From the NCBI GenBank assembly GCA_921293015.1, contig OV121092.1:5648001-5712000 (forward strand): 64,000 bases of DNA, in the 5' to 3' direction. The translations under genes and the position numbers were made by a program. Below the pieces are notes generated by a model. It made no database searches. It had not been told where the DNA came from and worked only from the letters and a program-made list of their open reading frames with translations. This document shows positions 26,001-36,700 of the stretch, one piece after another (the stretch's first letter is position 1; every line of letters begins with the position of its first letter). The DNA comes from Phorcus lineatus (lineage: Eukaryota; Mollusca; Gastropoda; Trochida; Trochidae).

Positions 26001-27690
26001 GCCAAATGTTGCCCACTAACGTTCTTGTTTAGCCTTTATAATAGGAAATGCAAGTTTTCAATCAATGTCACGTTGTGGTCCCAGGAGGGGAATCACCCAG
26101 AGCTTCATTGTTGATGCGGACTGGTGTGTAGTGGTGGTGTGATTGACGTCTAGTGCTGGTGTAGTCGCCGTGAAGTCGTCATGTAGACGCCGTGTAGTAC
26201 CATGGCCCACCTTTTCAAAAGAGCTGTCTCTGGAAGGTGATCAAAGGCTTTTGGAATGTAGTCAAGTGGTGTTAATGATCTCTGTATTAAGCAATAGTGT
26301 AGCTTCGTGCGGTAGCCATATTTTAGCTTTAACAGAGCGATATCTTTACGGGTGCTAAATTTACTAACAAGAAATAAAAGTGTAAAGATTGGCTGCAATC
26401 AAGTTCAAATGTGAACAGTTTGGAGGTTTGCTGTTTTGTGTGTCACAAGTTATTTTAGTAATAACAAACATATGCTTACTAATGTATTTTACTTGTTTTT
26501 ATGTAAACGCCCTTCAAAGATTCGTCTTGTGCTGTCATTCTAAAATTCGATTTAATTGTTTTGCATAATCATCTCCCTAAAGAATTTTAGTTTCATATAT
26601 TGATTTTGACTTCCGCTTCTAGAGAAATGAAACCGAACACGTAGTTTATTGCAGAAACGGTAGAAATGGATGAATATGAGAATACACTGCTACCTGTGCA
26701 TTCTCCTTTAAGTAATTGATGTCGTTTAATTTGAGAAGGTTAAAAACGGCATAAAATCATTCAATGTAACAATAAAATGTGTTTACAATTAAGAATAAGA
26801 CATGTGTGGAAGGCCTGATAGAAAAAAACCAAGACAAAGCGACTTACATAGGGCTTTCAATCATGTTTTCATTTTAGCGCTATATCCCTGATAATCTAGT
26901 GTTATGGCATGGATTATAATGTCCATCAGTTCATCCATTCTTCTATTTCTGATTTTTTTTCCACAAGAACCATTTGCATTAGACGACACTTTTCACGTCT
27001 CTTGAGCCATCGTTTCTAGTGAAGGGTATCGTCATATTTACAATTACAGAAATGCATTACCGTTGAAAGTCAGAAAAGCCATTACAGCCAAACAATCTCT
27101 TTTATAGTGAAACCTCCAAAAAAATTTAAATCTCAACAGATAGCTTGGTCAATGGGGCATATTATCGTAAATTTTGTGACTTTTTGGACATTTTCCAAAA
27201 CCATATTTCTTTTTCATCTCGAAAGCAAGAAAAATCTTGTTTGTATCTGATTGTTGGTTTTGTGTCCCTCAACAATCAACGACAGTGTAGCCATATAAAG
27301 TCTATTGTTAGATACATTTTAGTTTTATAGATATTTTCAACAATGAAAGTTACCAGACGTTATGAAAAGGGAAAGTGTGTTTTGAATAAATTGAAATAAT
27401 CCTTTAAAAAATTTGTGTGATGAACACATTTTTTAAACTAATTTTCAAAGTGAACAGGGGAGTTGATTCCCATTCTTCCCAATCTTTTCTTAGTTATAGC
27501 TTATTGATCGACGAGTAATCATTTCTTCTTAACTGTTTGTTGCGTCAATGCTTCCTCCTCTGCTCCAAATGAGGGACAGAAGAGCTTTGCCCTGAAAACC
27601 CTATTCGTCGCCTCATCGAAAGCTTCATTCATTTGTACAGAATTCACAGGGGCTGTCCATCTAAACCTTGCATTTTTGTTTTCAAAGACC
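23029..27690. other. gene desert upstream of the receptor
   Basis: No gene supported. Two stretches, about 25,130-25,380 and 25,780-26,180, have higher GC and fewer simple tracts than their surroundings without being open, so they could be conserved non-coding DNA. Around 24,990-25,110 the words GCATGC, ATGCAT and CATGC recur many times and include a GGTATGCAT/ATGCATACC inverted pair. Confidence 0.4.
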
Positions 27691-27692
27691 TG

Positions 27693-28042
27693 TATTCTCT
27701 GTACGATTGGTGACTTCGTAGTTCCTAAAAGAGGCCACAGTGCTGAGCCCTTGAAATCTCACCATGACTTTCTCAAGAAGATGTTCCGCCAACTGTCTCT
27801 ATAAGACTTAAAGATACAACTCTCCTTTATATATCATTTAAAGCCTGAGTAGCTAAGATTCATTATTTAGATTTCTCTGTAGGATTGGTGACTTTGTGGT
27901 TCTTAAAGAGACCACAGTGCCTAGCCCTTGAAAACTCACTATTGCTTTCTCAAGAAGATGTTCCGCCAAATGCCTCTATAAGACTTAAATATACAACTCT
28001 ACATTATATATCATTAAAAGCTAAGATTCATTATTTAGATTT
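27693..28042. repeat. direct duplication, ~177 bp unit x2
   Basis: Two adjacent copies (about 27,693-27,870 and 27,871-28,042) share most of their sequence, for example TTGGTGACTT-GT-GTTC, CTCAAGAAGATGTTCCGCCAA and GCTAAGATTCATTATTTAGA. Copy 2 has a short deletion near its end. Neither copy is open across its length. A simple recent-to-intermediate tandem duplication about 1.3 kb upstream of the receptor gene. Confidence 0.8.
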
Positions 28043-29366
28043 GATATTAAACCGGTAAAGGTTTTTTAGATCACATCAGACAAAGTTATTAAATCAAATC
28101 CAATACAAACCATTCAATAGGAATCATTTTTACGAGAATACTTATTATTTGGAACGTTGAATGAAAACAAATGTGTCCTAATCCAGCAGGAGCCAGGGAA
28201 AGCTATTACTGGCTTTGCACTGAAAGGTTAGAGAGACGCTGACGGTTGGTGATTGGTGACAGATTCAATAGTAAATACCTAGTTAATCCGGACAATGATA
28301 GATCCTCCCTCTCTTATACTCTTATACTTATCCTTCAGATTGATTCCAGCCCATCGATCACCGACTAGTCTACCGACTCGACAAGCCGCTACTAGAATCT
28401 TACTTTCCACTGAAATCGTACTTAGTTGTCGCTCTAGTGTTTTGACTTAAGTGTGATCGGTTAGCCAATGGCGAGAAGATGTTGTGTTATTCAGCTCTCC
28501 GAAATTGTATAGTTTAGGAAACAGTCGCGGATCCAGGAATTCGTCATTAGAGTATACATTTTTTTTGCACATTTTGAACGAAAAATGCTTTGTTGATTTC
28601 TCACGACAGAAAATTTTGTTTCGGCAAACTCTCAAGTAATATACGTATCGCAAGTGTCTCAGGCATTAGTCGCAGAAAGTCATGATCCGGTGTAACATTT
28701 ACATCATTTTTAAACATTTCTTAAACTGTTCAAGGCGTCGATTTGAAATTGTGGATTGCAACGAAATCAAGATTACACGATACACACATTTTTTTAAAAC
28801 TGGATGACTGATGAAAAATCATTAAAATTATTTGTCACAACTGAGCTTGAAGTATCACTATTTCACCCTGTGTGGCCATTCCTATCATTTATGATGCATG
28901 AGGATTCCAGTCATCCATCAAAATTTCTTCTAGTTACATCAACGATTGGTTTTTATGTTAAATATTTGAACATCTTTCCAATTATGTCAGGAAATTCGTG
29001 CTAAAGTGGCGTTCAAATTAAATCGATCGTTCATCATTGCCTGAGCAAATAATTCAATCATATTTGGACATTTGTATAGTCGTAGGATCTATTGCTAAAG
29101 TTTTCATTTCAGATAAGCTCTTGAGGTGTGGATTGATAACATTTCCCCTTTAATGTTTCAGAGAGAAGTAGCCAGCACTATGCCAAATTACGCCAATGTA
29201 GATTGGCCTTTCAACTTACTTCTAAGGGAAACAACACCAGAGTGAACATCAGCAAGAATCGTCGGAAGTCGGAGGTGGCAGTCTGCCTTTAAAGACTTGG
29301 ATAATCACTAAGAACCTTTCAACCACTACCCGTGTGTGACGTCTTTCATCTTAGTGACCCTCAAGC
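28043..29366 (+). promoter_or_regulatory. upstream region of the receptor, possible 5' UTR acceptor
   Basis: No further coding exon is visible. A good 3' splice signal, pyrimidine-rich CCCCTTTAATGTTTCAG, ends at about 29,160, some 200 bases before the receptor start codon. A second, TTTTCATTTCAG, ends near 29,111. Intronless aminergic receptors often have a spliced 5' UTR, so the true promoter may lie well upstream. No TATA box or core promoter could be assigned. Confidence 0.35.
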
Positions 29367-30719
29367 ATGTATGCTATGGAAAACTCCACCGAAGAACTTC
29401 CGTATAACCGCACGTTTGTGTACATCTTTGACAACCAGACAAACGGCACCAACAATGATGTCCGGTACACGAGTCACGAACCCAAGTATGAGGAGAGTAC
29501 AATGATTATCATCAGTCTCATTCTAGGCTCGATGATTCTAGCAACAATCTTGGGAAACGTATTCGTAATCACCGCTATTCTGGTTGAGAAGAGCCTGCAG
29601 GGTGTGTCCAACTATCTCATCCTCTCGCTAGGAGTCACTGATCTTATGGTGGCAGTCCTGGTCATGCCCCTGGCCCTGGTCAGTGAACTCAGTGTTCATT
29701 GGTACCTTGGTAGTGCTGTGTGTGATATGTTCGTCTCGATGGATGTGCTGTGTTGCACTGCGTCTATCCTCCATCTCGTGGCAATCAGCTTTGACCGGTA
29801 TTGGGCTGTTTCTAACATAGACTACATCAGAAGACGGTGTGCACGACAGATTCTCATCATGGTGTTAGTTGTGTGGTTGGTGTCAGTGAGTATATCTATT
29901 CCACCATTGTTTGGATGGCGGAACGAAGGAGATCCGGATATCACTGGCGTGTGTTTGATCAGCCAGGACAAAGCTTATACGATATTTTCGACACTTGGTG
30001 CATTTTATTGTCCTATGGCGTTAATGCTTGTATTGAATTTTAAGATATATAAAGCGGCAAGATCGAGAATTCGGAAAAAGAAGTTCGGCGGGAGGCCGCG
30101 GCCCGCCCCTCTTCCCGTGGTGCAAGTAGAAAATACCCAGAATGCTTCACGGAACTCTTCCGGAAGTGACGTAAGCCAGGATGGGTTCAGTATGTATAAC
30201 GGCTCATGTGTAAATATGAACGAGATTTCTCGGATAGAGAATAGTACGATGGAACACGATGAAGTTCAGAACGGAAATGGGCTGCAAACAAACAATGGCC
30301 TATTGGGAACCAACTGTAACTTGGCGCCCAACTTTGGTACTTCGCTAACTGTGCCTGGGAATGTGTACGTGCTTACCAAAAATAGGTCGAACAACAACAG
30401 TAAGAGAGCTAGAAACAGAGAAAAAGAAAAACTCCGAAAGGAGAAAATTGAAATGAGACGAGAGCGGAAAGCAGCCCGCGTTTTAGGAATTATTACTGGT
30501 GCTTTTGTGGTGTGTTGGCTACCCTTCTTCATCATAGCATTGGTCGCTCCCTTCTGCGAGCAGGCATGTGTGTTCCACGACATCATGATGTCATTCTTCC
30601 TTTGGCTCGGCTACTTCAACAGTCTACTGAATCCTATCATCTATACCATCTTCAACCCAAGTTTCCGGACAGCCTTCAGGAAAATTTTCATTAGGAAATT
30701 AAGATTTGTTAAAAGGTGA
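29367..30719 (+). CDS. 5-HT1: 5-HT1-like serotonin receptor (class A GPCR)
   Basis: A 450-residue seven-helix receptor in one exon, expected to bind serotonin at the plasma membrane and to couple to Gi/o. N-glycosylation sites lie at residues 6, 14, 23 and 26. Visible landmarks are N64 (1.50), D92 (2.50), C119 with C196 for the loop disulfide, amine-binding D126 (3.32), DRY 143-145, W170 (4.50), S208/T209 then A212 in helix 5, CWLPFF 383-388, a CEQAC loop 397-401, Y416 (7.43) and NPIIY 422-426. Ala rather than Ser at 5.46, and YTIFSTLGAF, match 5-HT1 rather than dopamine or octopamine receptors. SNIDYIRRR in loop 2 lacks the proline of chordate 5-HT1A and matches my recollection of protostome 5-HT1. 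The third loop (about 230-367) is long, Asn/Ser-rich, and ends strongly basic. The tail is short and has no palmitoylation cysteine. ATG at 29,376 is an equally good start. Subtype is less sure than family. Confidence 0.9.
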   Translation: MYAMENSTEELPYNRTFVYIFDNQTNGTNNDVRYTSHEPKYEESTMIIISLILGSMILATILGNVFVITAILVEKSLQGVSNYLILSLGVTDLMVAVLVMPLALVSELSVHWYLGSAVCDMFVSMDVLCCTASILHLVAISFDRYWAVSNIDYIRRRCARQILIMVLVVWLVSVSISIPPLFGWRNEGDPDITGVCLISQDKAYTIFSTLGAFYCPMALMLVLNFKIYKAARSRIRKKKFGGRPRPAPLPVVQVENTQNASRNSSGSDVSQDGFSMYNGSCVNMNEISRIENSTMEHDEVQNGNGLQTNNGLLGTNCNLAPNFGTSLTVPGNVYVLTKNRSNNNSKRARNREKEKLRKEKIEMRRERKAARVLGIITGAFVVCWLPFFIIALVAPFCEQACVFHDIMMSFFLWLGYFNSLLNPIIYTIFNPSFRTAFRKIFIRKLRFVKR

Positions 30720-32500
30720 AGCTGAATTTATGTTTTGATTCAATTGTTGATATTATTATATTTATATGATGTTACCAATGATGTGTATATTTATATGGAA
30801 AAATCTTTAAAATCTTTGACACTCGTCTGTACAAAGGTGCCATACTGCGATATAAAGCGTTTTCGTTTAAATTCCATACTTTTCAGCAGGATAAGCTTAC
30901 AGGGAGGCCTACGTGTTCAGGTGTGATCATTGCTGACCCCTGTGAAACAACTGATACTAGTGAATGTTACGTATCGGCAAAATGGAAACTCCTCATTTAG
31001 GATTCTTCCATTTTACGATTTGGAACGTTCAAAAGATTTGCACCTGCAAATTTGGTAATCAGTTCTTTCATACGATCACACCTGTACCCTGATGCTTCAC
31101 GTCACAAACTTGAATCGTTCGTAATACATATTTGGCTTAATTGTTCATGCTCATTATGCGTTGTCAAAGGGCACACTCCATCACATTTGTCTGCGTTTTA
31201 TGTTCACATGTTGAATTCCAATCGGTTATCAGCTATGCTCGATTTTCCTTATTTGTAACACTTTCAGAATATAACTGCGAATCAAATATATTTTGTATAT
31301 AGCATACTACATATTTACAATAATAGCCATTTTATATTTCATATATTTCACCCCAGAACTTATTTTTACTGTTGCTTAACGGTTTACCCCTCTTGATCTA
31401 TGTCTGAGTTGTCGACGTCAATGGCACATTCGGAAATCCCTCGGGTATATTCGGAAAGACCTCGGGTATATTCGGAGAACCCCGGGTACCCACGGCACAT
31501 TCGTTTTGGTGAAAGGAGCAGATGATCACGATATTACATTCCGACTTGCCATTGACAACTTGTTTCAATATCGTAAATTTCTGGTGCATACTTCATATAT
31601 GCAAATTCATAACATCTGGATGCATCTTAATGCAAATAAAATCATATACTCAAATAGGTCTTGTTGTTTTTTTATTCCAAATGTATAATTTAAACAGGTT
31701 ACATTTCTCACATTACAATAGAGTTCTTCTGACACACTCTATCAAATGTTTGCAAAGGGTCAAAGAAACATCGGATGAAACTGGTTCTAAAACCCCTATG
31801 TGGTTATGAATCAAAAGTTTTATATCGATTGAGTAGGATTTTTTAGTAAAACGCATAGCATTCAAACATTTCAAAAAATTTACGAATCCCCTCCGTTTAC
31901 ATCACAGAGAGTGAGAGAGAGAGATTCTTTATTTTCCTCCAGTTCGAACCGAAGATCAAAAACATATATACAAATTCATCAATTTATACAAATACAATGT
32001 TACATTTATATATACAAACACAATCAATAAAAAGATTGAATATACATGTTAAGACATTAAGTAAATATAGGGATTTCTATTAAGTAGATGGACATATCTA
32101 CAGTACCAGTATTATAGAATAGTAAACAGTGTAGTATGTTAGCTAATCACACTTTTGTTAAATTTGAATATTTTTCTTATGCTCCTTTCCAAATTGCCCA
32201 TACCAAATTCAGCTCTGCTTGTTTAATCAATAAAACATATCTTGATTACAATACTTTTAAAAAACTTGGATTGCTGTATATGCTGCCTATAGCTAGTCAA
32301 ATAAATTTTGAGCCAAACAAAAAAAGGAACCAAATTTCAAATGTTAAGATGTGAGATTGAATGATTAAGATACTGCTTATAAGTCAAATATTCCTCTAAA
32401 CTGGATTCTAGGAAACAAACCTATTCTAATTTCCCCAATGTTCCTGGTGATCTGCAAAGCCATCTTCTGTCTTTAATGTACTTTGTTTCTTAACACGCTT
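30720..32500. other. receptor 3' flank; possible LINE tail inside
   Basis: No gene seen. The receptor 3' UTR may run into this stretch; AATAAA words occur at about 31,634 and 32,023 but none is clearly the poly(A) signal. At 31,910-31,945 the sequence reads GAGAGAGAGAGATTCTTTATTTTCC; its complement, ...AAATAAAGAATCTCTCTC, resembles a retroposon 3' end on the minus strand with a short CT-repeat tail. Weak. Confidence 0.4.
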
Positions 32501-32504
32501 AGTT

Positions 32505-35500
32505 CCGCACATTCTCTCCCAACAGAGGTAGCTCCGTCATAAATTTCTATACAACATTCTCTCCCAACAGAGGTAGCTCCGTCATAAATTGCTATACAAC
32601 ATTCACTCCCAACAGAGGTAGCTCCGTCATAAATTGCTATACAACATTCACTCCCAACAGAGGTAGCTCCGTCATAAATTGCTATACAACATTCTCTCCC
32701 AACAGAGGTAGCTCCGTCATAAATTGCTATACAACATTCTCTCCCAACAGAGGTAGCTCCGTCATAAATTGCTATACAACATTCTCTCCCAACAGAGGTA
32801 GCTCCGTCATAAATTGCTATACAACATTCACTCCCAACAGAGGTAGCTCCGTCATAAATTGCTATACAACATTCTCTCCCAACAGAGGTAGCTCCGTCAT
32901 AAATTTCTATACAACATTCTCTCCCAACAGAGGTAGCTCCGTCATAAATTGCTATACAACATTCTCTCCCAACAGAGGTAGCTCTGTCATAAATTGCTAT
33001 ACAACATTCTCTCCCAACAGAGGTAGCTCCGTCATAAATTGCTATACAACATTCTCTCCCAACAGAGGTAGCTCCGTCATAAATTGCTATACAACATTCA
33101 CTCCCAACAGAGGTAGCTCCGTCATAAATTGCTATACAACATTCTCTCCCAACAGAGGTAGCTCCGTCATAAATTGCTATACAACATTCTCTCCCAACAG
33201 AGGTAGCTCCGTCATAAATTGCTATACAACATTCTCTCCCAACAGAGGTAGCTCCGTCATAAATTGCTGTACCATATTCTCTCCCAACAGAGGTAGCTCC
33301 GTCATAAATTGCTATACAACATTCACTCCCAACAGAGGTAGCTCCGTCATAAATTGCTATACAACATTCTCTCCCAACAGAGGTAGCTCCGTCATAAATT
33401 GCTATACAACATCCTCTCCCAACAGAGGTAGCTCCGTCATAAATTGCTATACAACATTCTCTCCCAACAGAGGTAGCTCCGTCATAAATTGCTATACAAC
33501 ATTCTCTCCCAACAGAGGTAGCTCCGTCATAAATTGCTATACAACATTCTCTCCCAACAGAGGTAGCTCCGTCATAAATTGCTATACAACATTCACTCCC
33601 AACAGAGGTAGCTCCGTCATAAATTACTATACAACATTCTCTCCCAACAGAGGTAGCTCCGTCATAAATTTCTATACAACATTCTCTCCCAACAGAGGTA
33701 GCTCCGTCATAAATTGCTATACAACATTCTCTCCCAACAGAGGTAGCTCTGTCATAAATTGCTATACAACATTCTCTCCCAACAGAGGTAGCTCCGTCAT
33801 AAATTGCTATACAACATTCTCTCCCAACAGAGGTAGCTCCGTCATAAATTGCTATACAACATTCACTCCCAACAGAGGTAGCTCCGTCATAAATTGCTAT
33901 ACAACATTCTCTCCCAACAGAGGTAGCTCCGTCATAAATTGCTATACAACATTCTCTCCCAACAGAGGTAGCTCCGTCATAAATTGCTATACAACATTCT
34001 CTCCCAACAGAGGTAGCTCCGTCATAAATTGCTGTACCATATTCTCTCCCAACAGAGGTAGCTCCGTCATAAATTGCTATACAACATTCACTCCCAACAG
34101 AGGTAGCTCCGTCATAAATTGCTATACAACATTCTCTCCCAACAGAGGTAGCTCCGTCATAAATTGCTATACAACATCCTCTCCCAACAGAGGTAGCTCC
34201 GTCATAAATTGCTATACAACATTCTCTCCCAACAGAGGTAGCTCCGTCATAAATTTCTATACAACATTCTCTCCCAACAGAGGTAGCTCCGTCATAAATT
34301 TCTATACAACATTCTCTCCCAACAGAGGTAGCTCCGTCATAAATTTCTATACAACATTCTCTCCCAACAGAGGTAGCTCCGTCATAAATTTCTATACAAC
34401 ATTCTCTCCCAACAGAGGTAGCTCCGTCATAAATTGCTATACAACATTCTCTCCCAACAGAGGTAGCTCCGTCATAAATTGCTATACAACATACTCTCCC
34501 AACAGAGGTAGCTCCGTCATAAATTGCTATACAACATTCTCTCCCAACAGAGGTAGCTCCGTCATAAATTGCCATACAGCATTCTCTCCCAACAGAAGTA
34601 GCTCCGTCATAAATTGCCATACAGCATTCTCTCCCAACAGAGGTAGCTCCGTCATAAATTTCTATACAACATGCTCTCCCAACAGAGGTAGCTCCGTCAT
34701 AAATTGCTATACAACATGCTCTCCCAACAGAGGTAGCTCCGTCATGAATTGCTATACAACATTCTCTCCCAACAGAGGTAGCTCCGTCATGAATTGCTAT
34801 ACAACATTCTCTCCCAACAGAGGTAGCTCCGTCATAAATTGCTATACAACATTCTCTCCCAACAGAGGTAGCTCCGTCATAAATTGCTATACAACATGCT
34901 CTCCCAACAGAGGTAGCTCCGTCATAAATTGCTATACAACATGCTCTCCCAACAGAGGTAGCTCCGTCATAAATTTCTATACAACATTCTCTCCCAACAG
35001 AGGTAGCTCCGTCATAAATTACTATACAACATTCTCTCCCAACAGAGGTAGTTCCGTCATAAATTGCTATACAACATTCTCTCCCAACAGAGGTAGCTCC
35101 GTCATAAATTGCTATACAACATTCTCTCCCAACAGAGGTAGCTCCGTCATAAATTGCTATACAACATTCTCTCCCAACAGAGGTAGCTCCGTCATAAATT
35201 GCTATACAACATTCTCTCCCAACAGAGGTAGCTCCGTCATAAATTGCTATACAACATTCACTCCCAACAGAGGTAGCTCCGTCATAAATTGCTATACAAC
35301 ATTCTCTCCCAACAGAGGTAGCTCCGTCATAAATTTCTATACAACATTCTCTCCCAACAGAGGTAGTTCCGTCATAAATTTCTATACAACATTCACTCCC
35401 AACAGAGGTAGCTCCGTCATAAATTTCTGTACAACATTCTGTCCCAACAGAGGTAGCTCCGTCATAAATTGCTATACAACATTCTCTCCCAACAGAGGTA

Positions 35501-35575
35501 GCTCCGTCATAAATTGCTATACAACATTCTCTCCCAACAGAGGTAGCTCCGTCATAAATTGCTATACAACCTCTG
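32505..35575 (+). repeat. 45-bp minisatellite, ~68 copies
   Basis: About 3.07 kb of head-to-tail 45-bp units: AACAGAGGTAGCTCCGTCAT, AAATTGCTATACAACATTCT, then CTCCC. Units are very uniform; recurrent variants are TTCTAT for TGCTAT, ATTCACTCCC for ATTCTCTCCC and GCTCTGTC for GCTCCGTC. Rare markers repeat at exactly 765 bp (17 units): GCTGTACCAT at 33,266 and 34,031, GCTCTGTC at 32,981 and 33,746. A 17-unit block was therefore duplicated. The 45-bp length and lack of stops leave a 715-codon minus frame and a 288-codon plus frame open; I read these as satellite translations. The array begins about 1.8 kb after the receptor stop. Confidence 0.97.
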
Positions 35576-35919
35576 TCTTAATTCAAAGGTTTCTTGTGCA
35601 CGAAATGTAGAACGCTGATTTGATGCAATCAAAGTTAGTTGTGAAATCAGCGACGCCGTTTCAAAAGTTAGCATTCAAATCGCCTTAGTTATTTCCGTAA
35701 GCTCCCCAACAGCTAAACTTTATTGGAATTTACACCCCTTGGGAAGTTATTTCCTTTGTTTTATTTTTAGGTTATATGCCATAACCACCATGTGCGCAGG
35801 TTGGTTATCTCATAACTACCATGGTCGGTTATGAATGAGTACATGAGTTGAGGTTTAACGTGTTTTTCTAACAACATTTCAGATATCAAGCACATGTCGG
35901 TTATGAGATGTTCAATGTG

Positions 35920-36056
35920 TACAAACAAATTGACTTGTAAAATTTTGAAATTTTAACAAGCTAGGAATTTAAGATTTATAAAGGGCGTAAATGGGATTCG
36001 AACCCGGGACGTCTGTATAGCCAAGCAACACCTCTACCACTTGAGCTAACGAGGCC
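35920..36056 (-). repeat. tRNA-derived SINE head
   Basis: On the minus strand, 36,056 down to 35,983 reads like a tRNA. It has an excellent A box (TTAGCTCAAGTGGTAGAG) and B box (GGGTTCGAATCCC). The T stem loses its outer pairs, the anticodon stem pairs badly and the acceptor arms match only in part, so it is not a functional tRNA. AT-rich SINE-body-like sequence continues to about 35,920. Confidence 0.6.
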
Positions 36057-36342
36057 ATGTCAGCTGAGGTACTTTTTGTTGTGTCATGTCTACACTGATT
36101 ACCCCCTGTATATATATATATATATAGGTAATAGGTTTTGTATATTGTATTTTTAATGTAAAGGGTCTAGTTTTTAGCTTTAGAATCTAAAGCAGGCGTG
36201 CATTGTAAATATTCTATGTGACTCGTTCGGTCAGAAAACATAAAGCCGTTAAAAGTGTTAAAATATAACGTTTATAAATGCAATATATATGAATAATTTA
36301 GTTTAAAATTATTTAACGAATGTTCCGCGGGAGTGTAAGCCA

Positions 36343-36442
36343 AATAATGACCTGATTGCCTCGCGTTATGGCAATAAACTCGGCTCAGGCTACGCCCTCG
36401 CGAGTTTATTTGCCATAACCGCTCGGCACCAGGTCATTATTT
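36343..36442. repeat. long hairpin palindrome (~40-bp arms)
   Basis: The left arm (36,343-36,382) and right arm (36,401-36,442) pair almost throughout: AATAATGACCTG with CAGGTCATTATT, GTTATGGC with GCCATAAC, and AATAAACTCG with CGAGTTTATT. The loop is about 18 bp. Two small mismatch zones (TTGCCTCGC versus GGTGCCGAGC) interrupt it. It is a MITE-like foldback structure inside the possible composite element. Confidence 0.75.
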
Positions 36443-36700
36443 ACTACATGCACCTTGCACTATGAGTGGTCTTTACAGAACACAAACGCCTCATTTTCCG
36501 ACTGTTTCATTGCTCAGGCATGTGTGACATCAAATATGTTATTCATGCATTCGTTGTTTTCAAATATAGCCAGGTAGTTTAAGTTGCAATATTGTCCCGC
36601 TAGGGGAAAGTGCCGGAAGACCGAGAAACCTTCGAATTAAGACAGAGGTTGTATAGAAATTTTTGACGGAGCTACCTATGTTGGGAGAGAATAAGCTCCG

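Larger units (their letters stand above)
35576..36700. mobile_element. possible foldback element core with inverted solo unit
   Basis: The array ends ATACAACCTCTGTCTTAATT-CAAAGGTTTC. The same sequence returns in reverse complement at about 36,627-36,693 (GAAACCTTCGAATTAAGACA, GAGGTTGTATAG), followed by one inverted 45-bp unit (GACGGAGCTACC..GTTGGGAGAGAAT). The segment between is therefore flanked by inverted copies of unit plus flank. It contains GGTTATG/CATAACC palindromes (35,768-35,912), a tRNA-like SINE head and a hairpin. This layout resembles foldback-type elements, in which the inverted ends are built from tandem subrepeats; here only one side would be expanded. No transposase gene is present. 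The interpretation is an inference. Confidence 0.45.

Noticed and set aside
29837-30694. Smaller frames inside the receptor gene on both strands
   Set aside because: These are shadows of the 450-codon receptor frame, which shows all GPCR landmarks.
32473-34620. 715-codon minus-strand frame of 15-residue repeats (and a 288-codon plus-strand frame at 34,744-35,610)
   Set aside because: The 45-bp unit has no stop in either frame, so any number of copies stays open on both strands. Variants are not biased to silent positions, there is no signal peptide or flanking domain, and the frame starts and ends inside the array or just beyond it.
35983-36056. Functional tRNA gene on the minus strand
   Set aside because: A and B boxes are excellent, but the T, anticodon and acceptor stems do not pair properly, and SINE-like AT-rich sequence follows. 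Called a SINE head instead.
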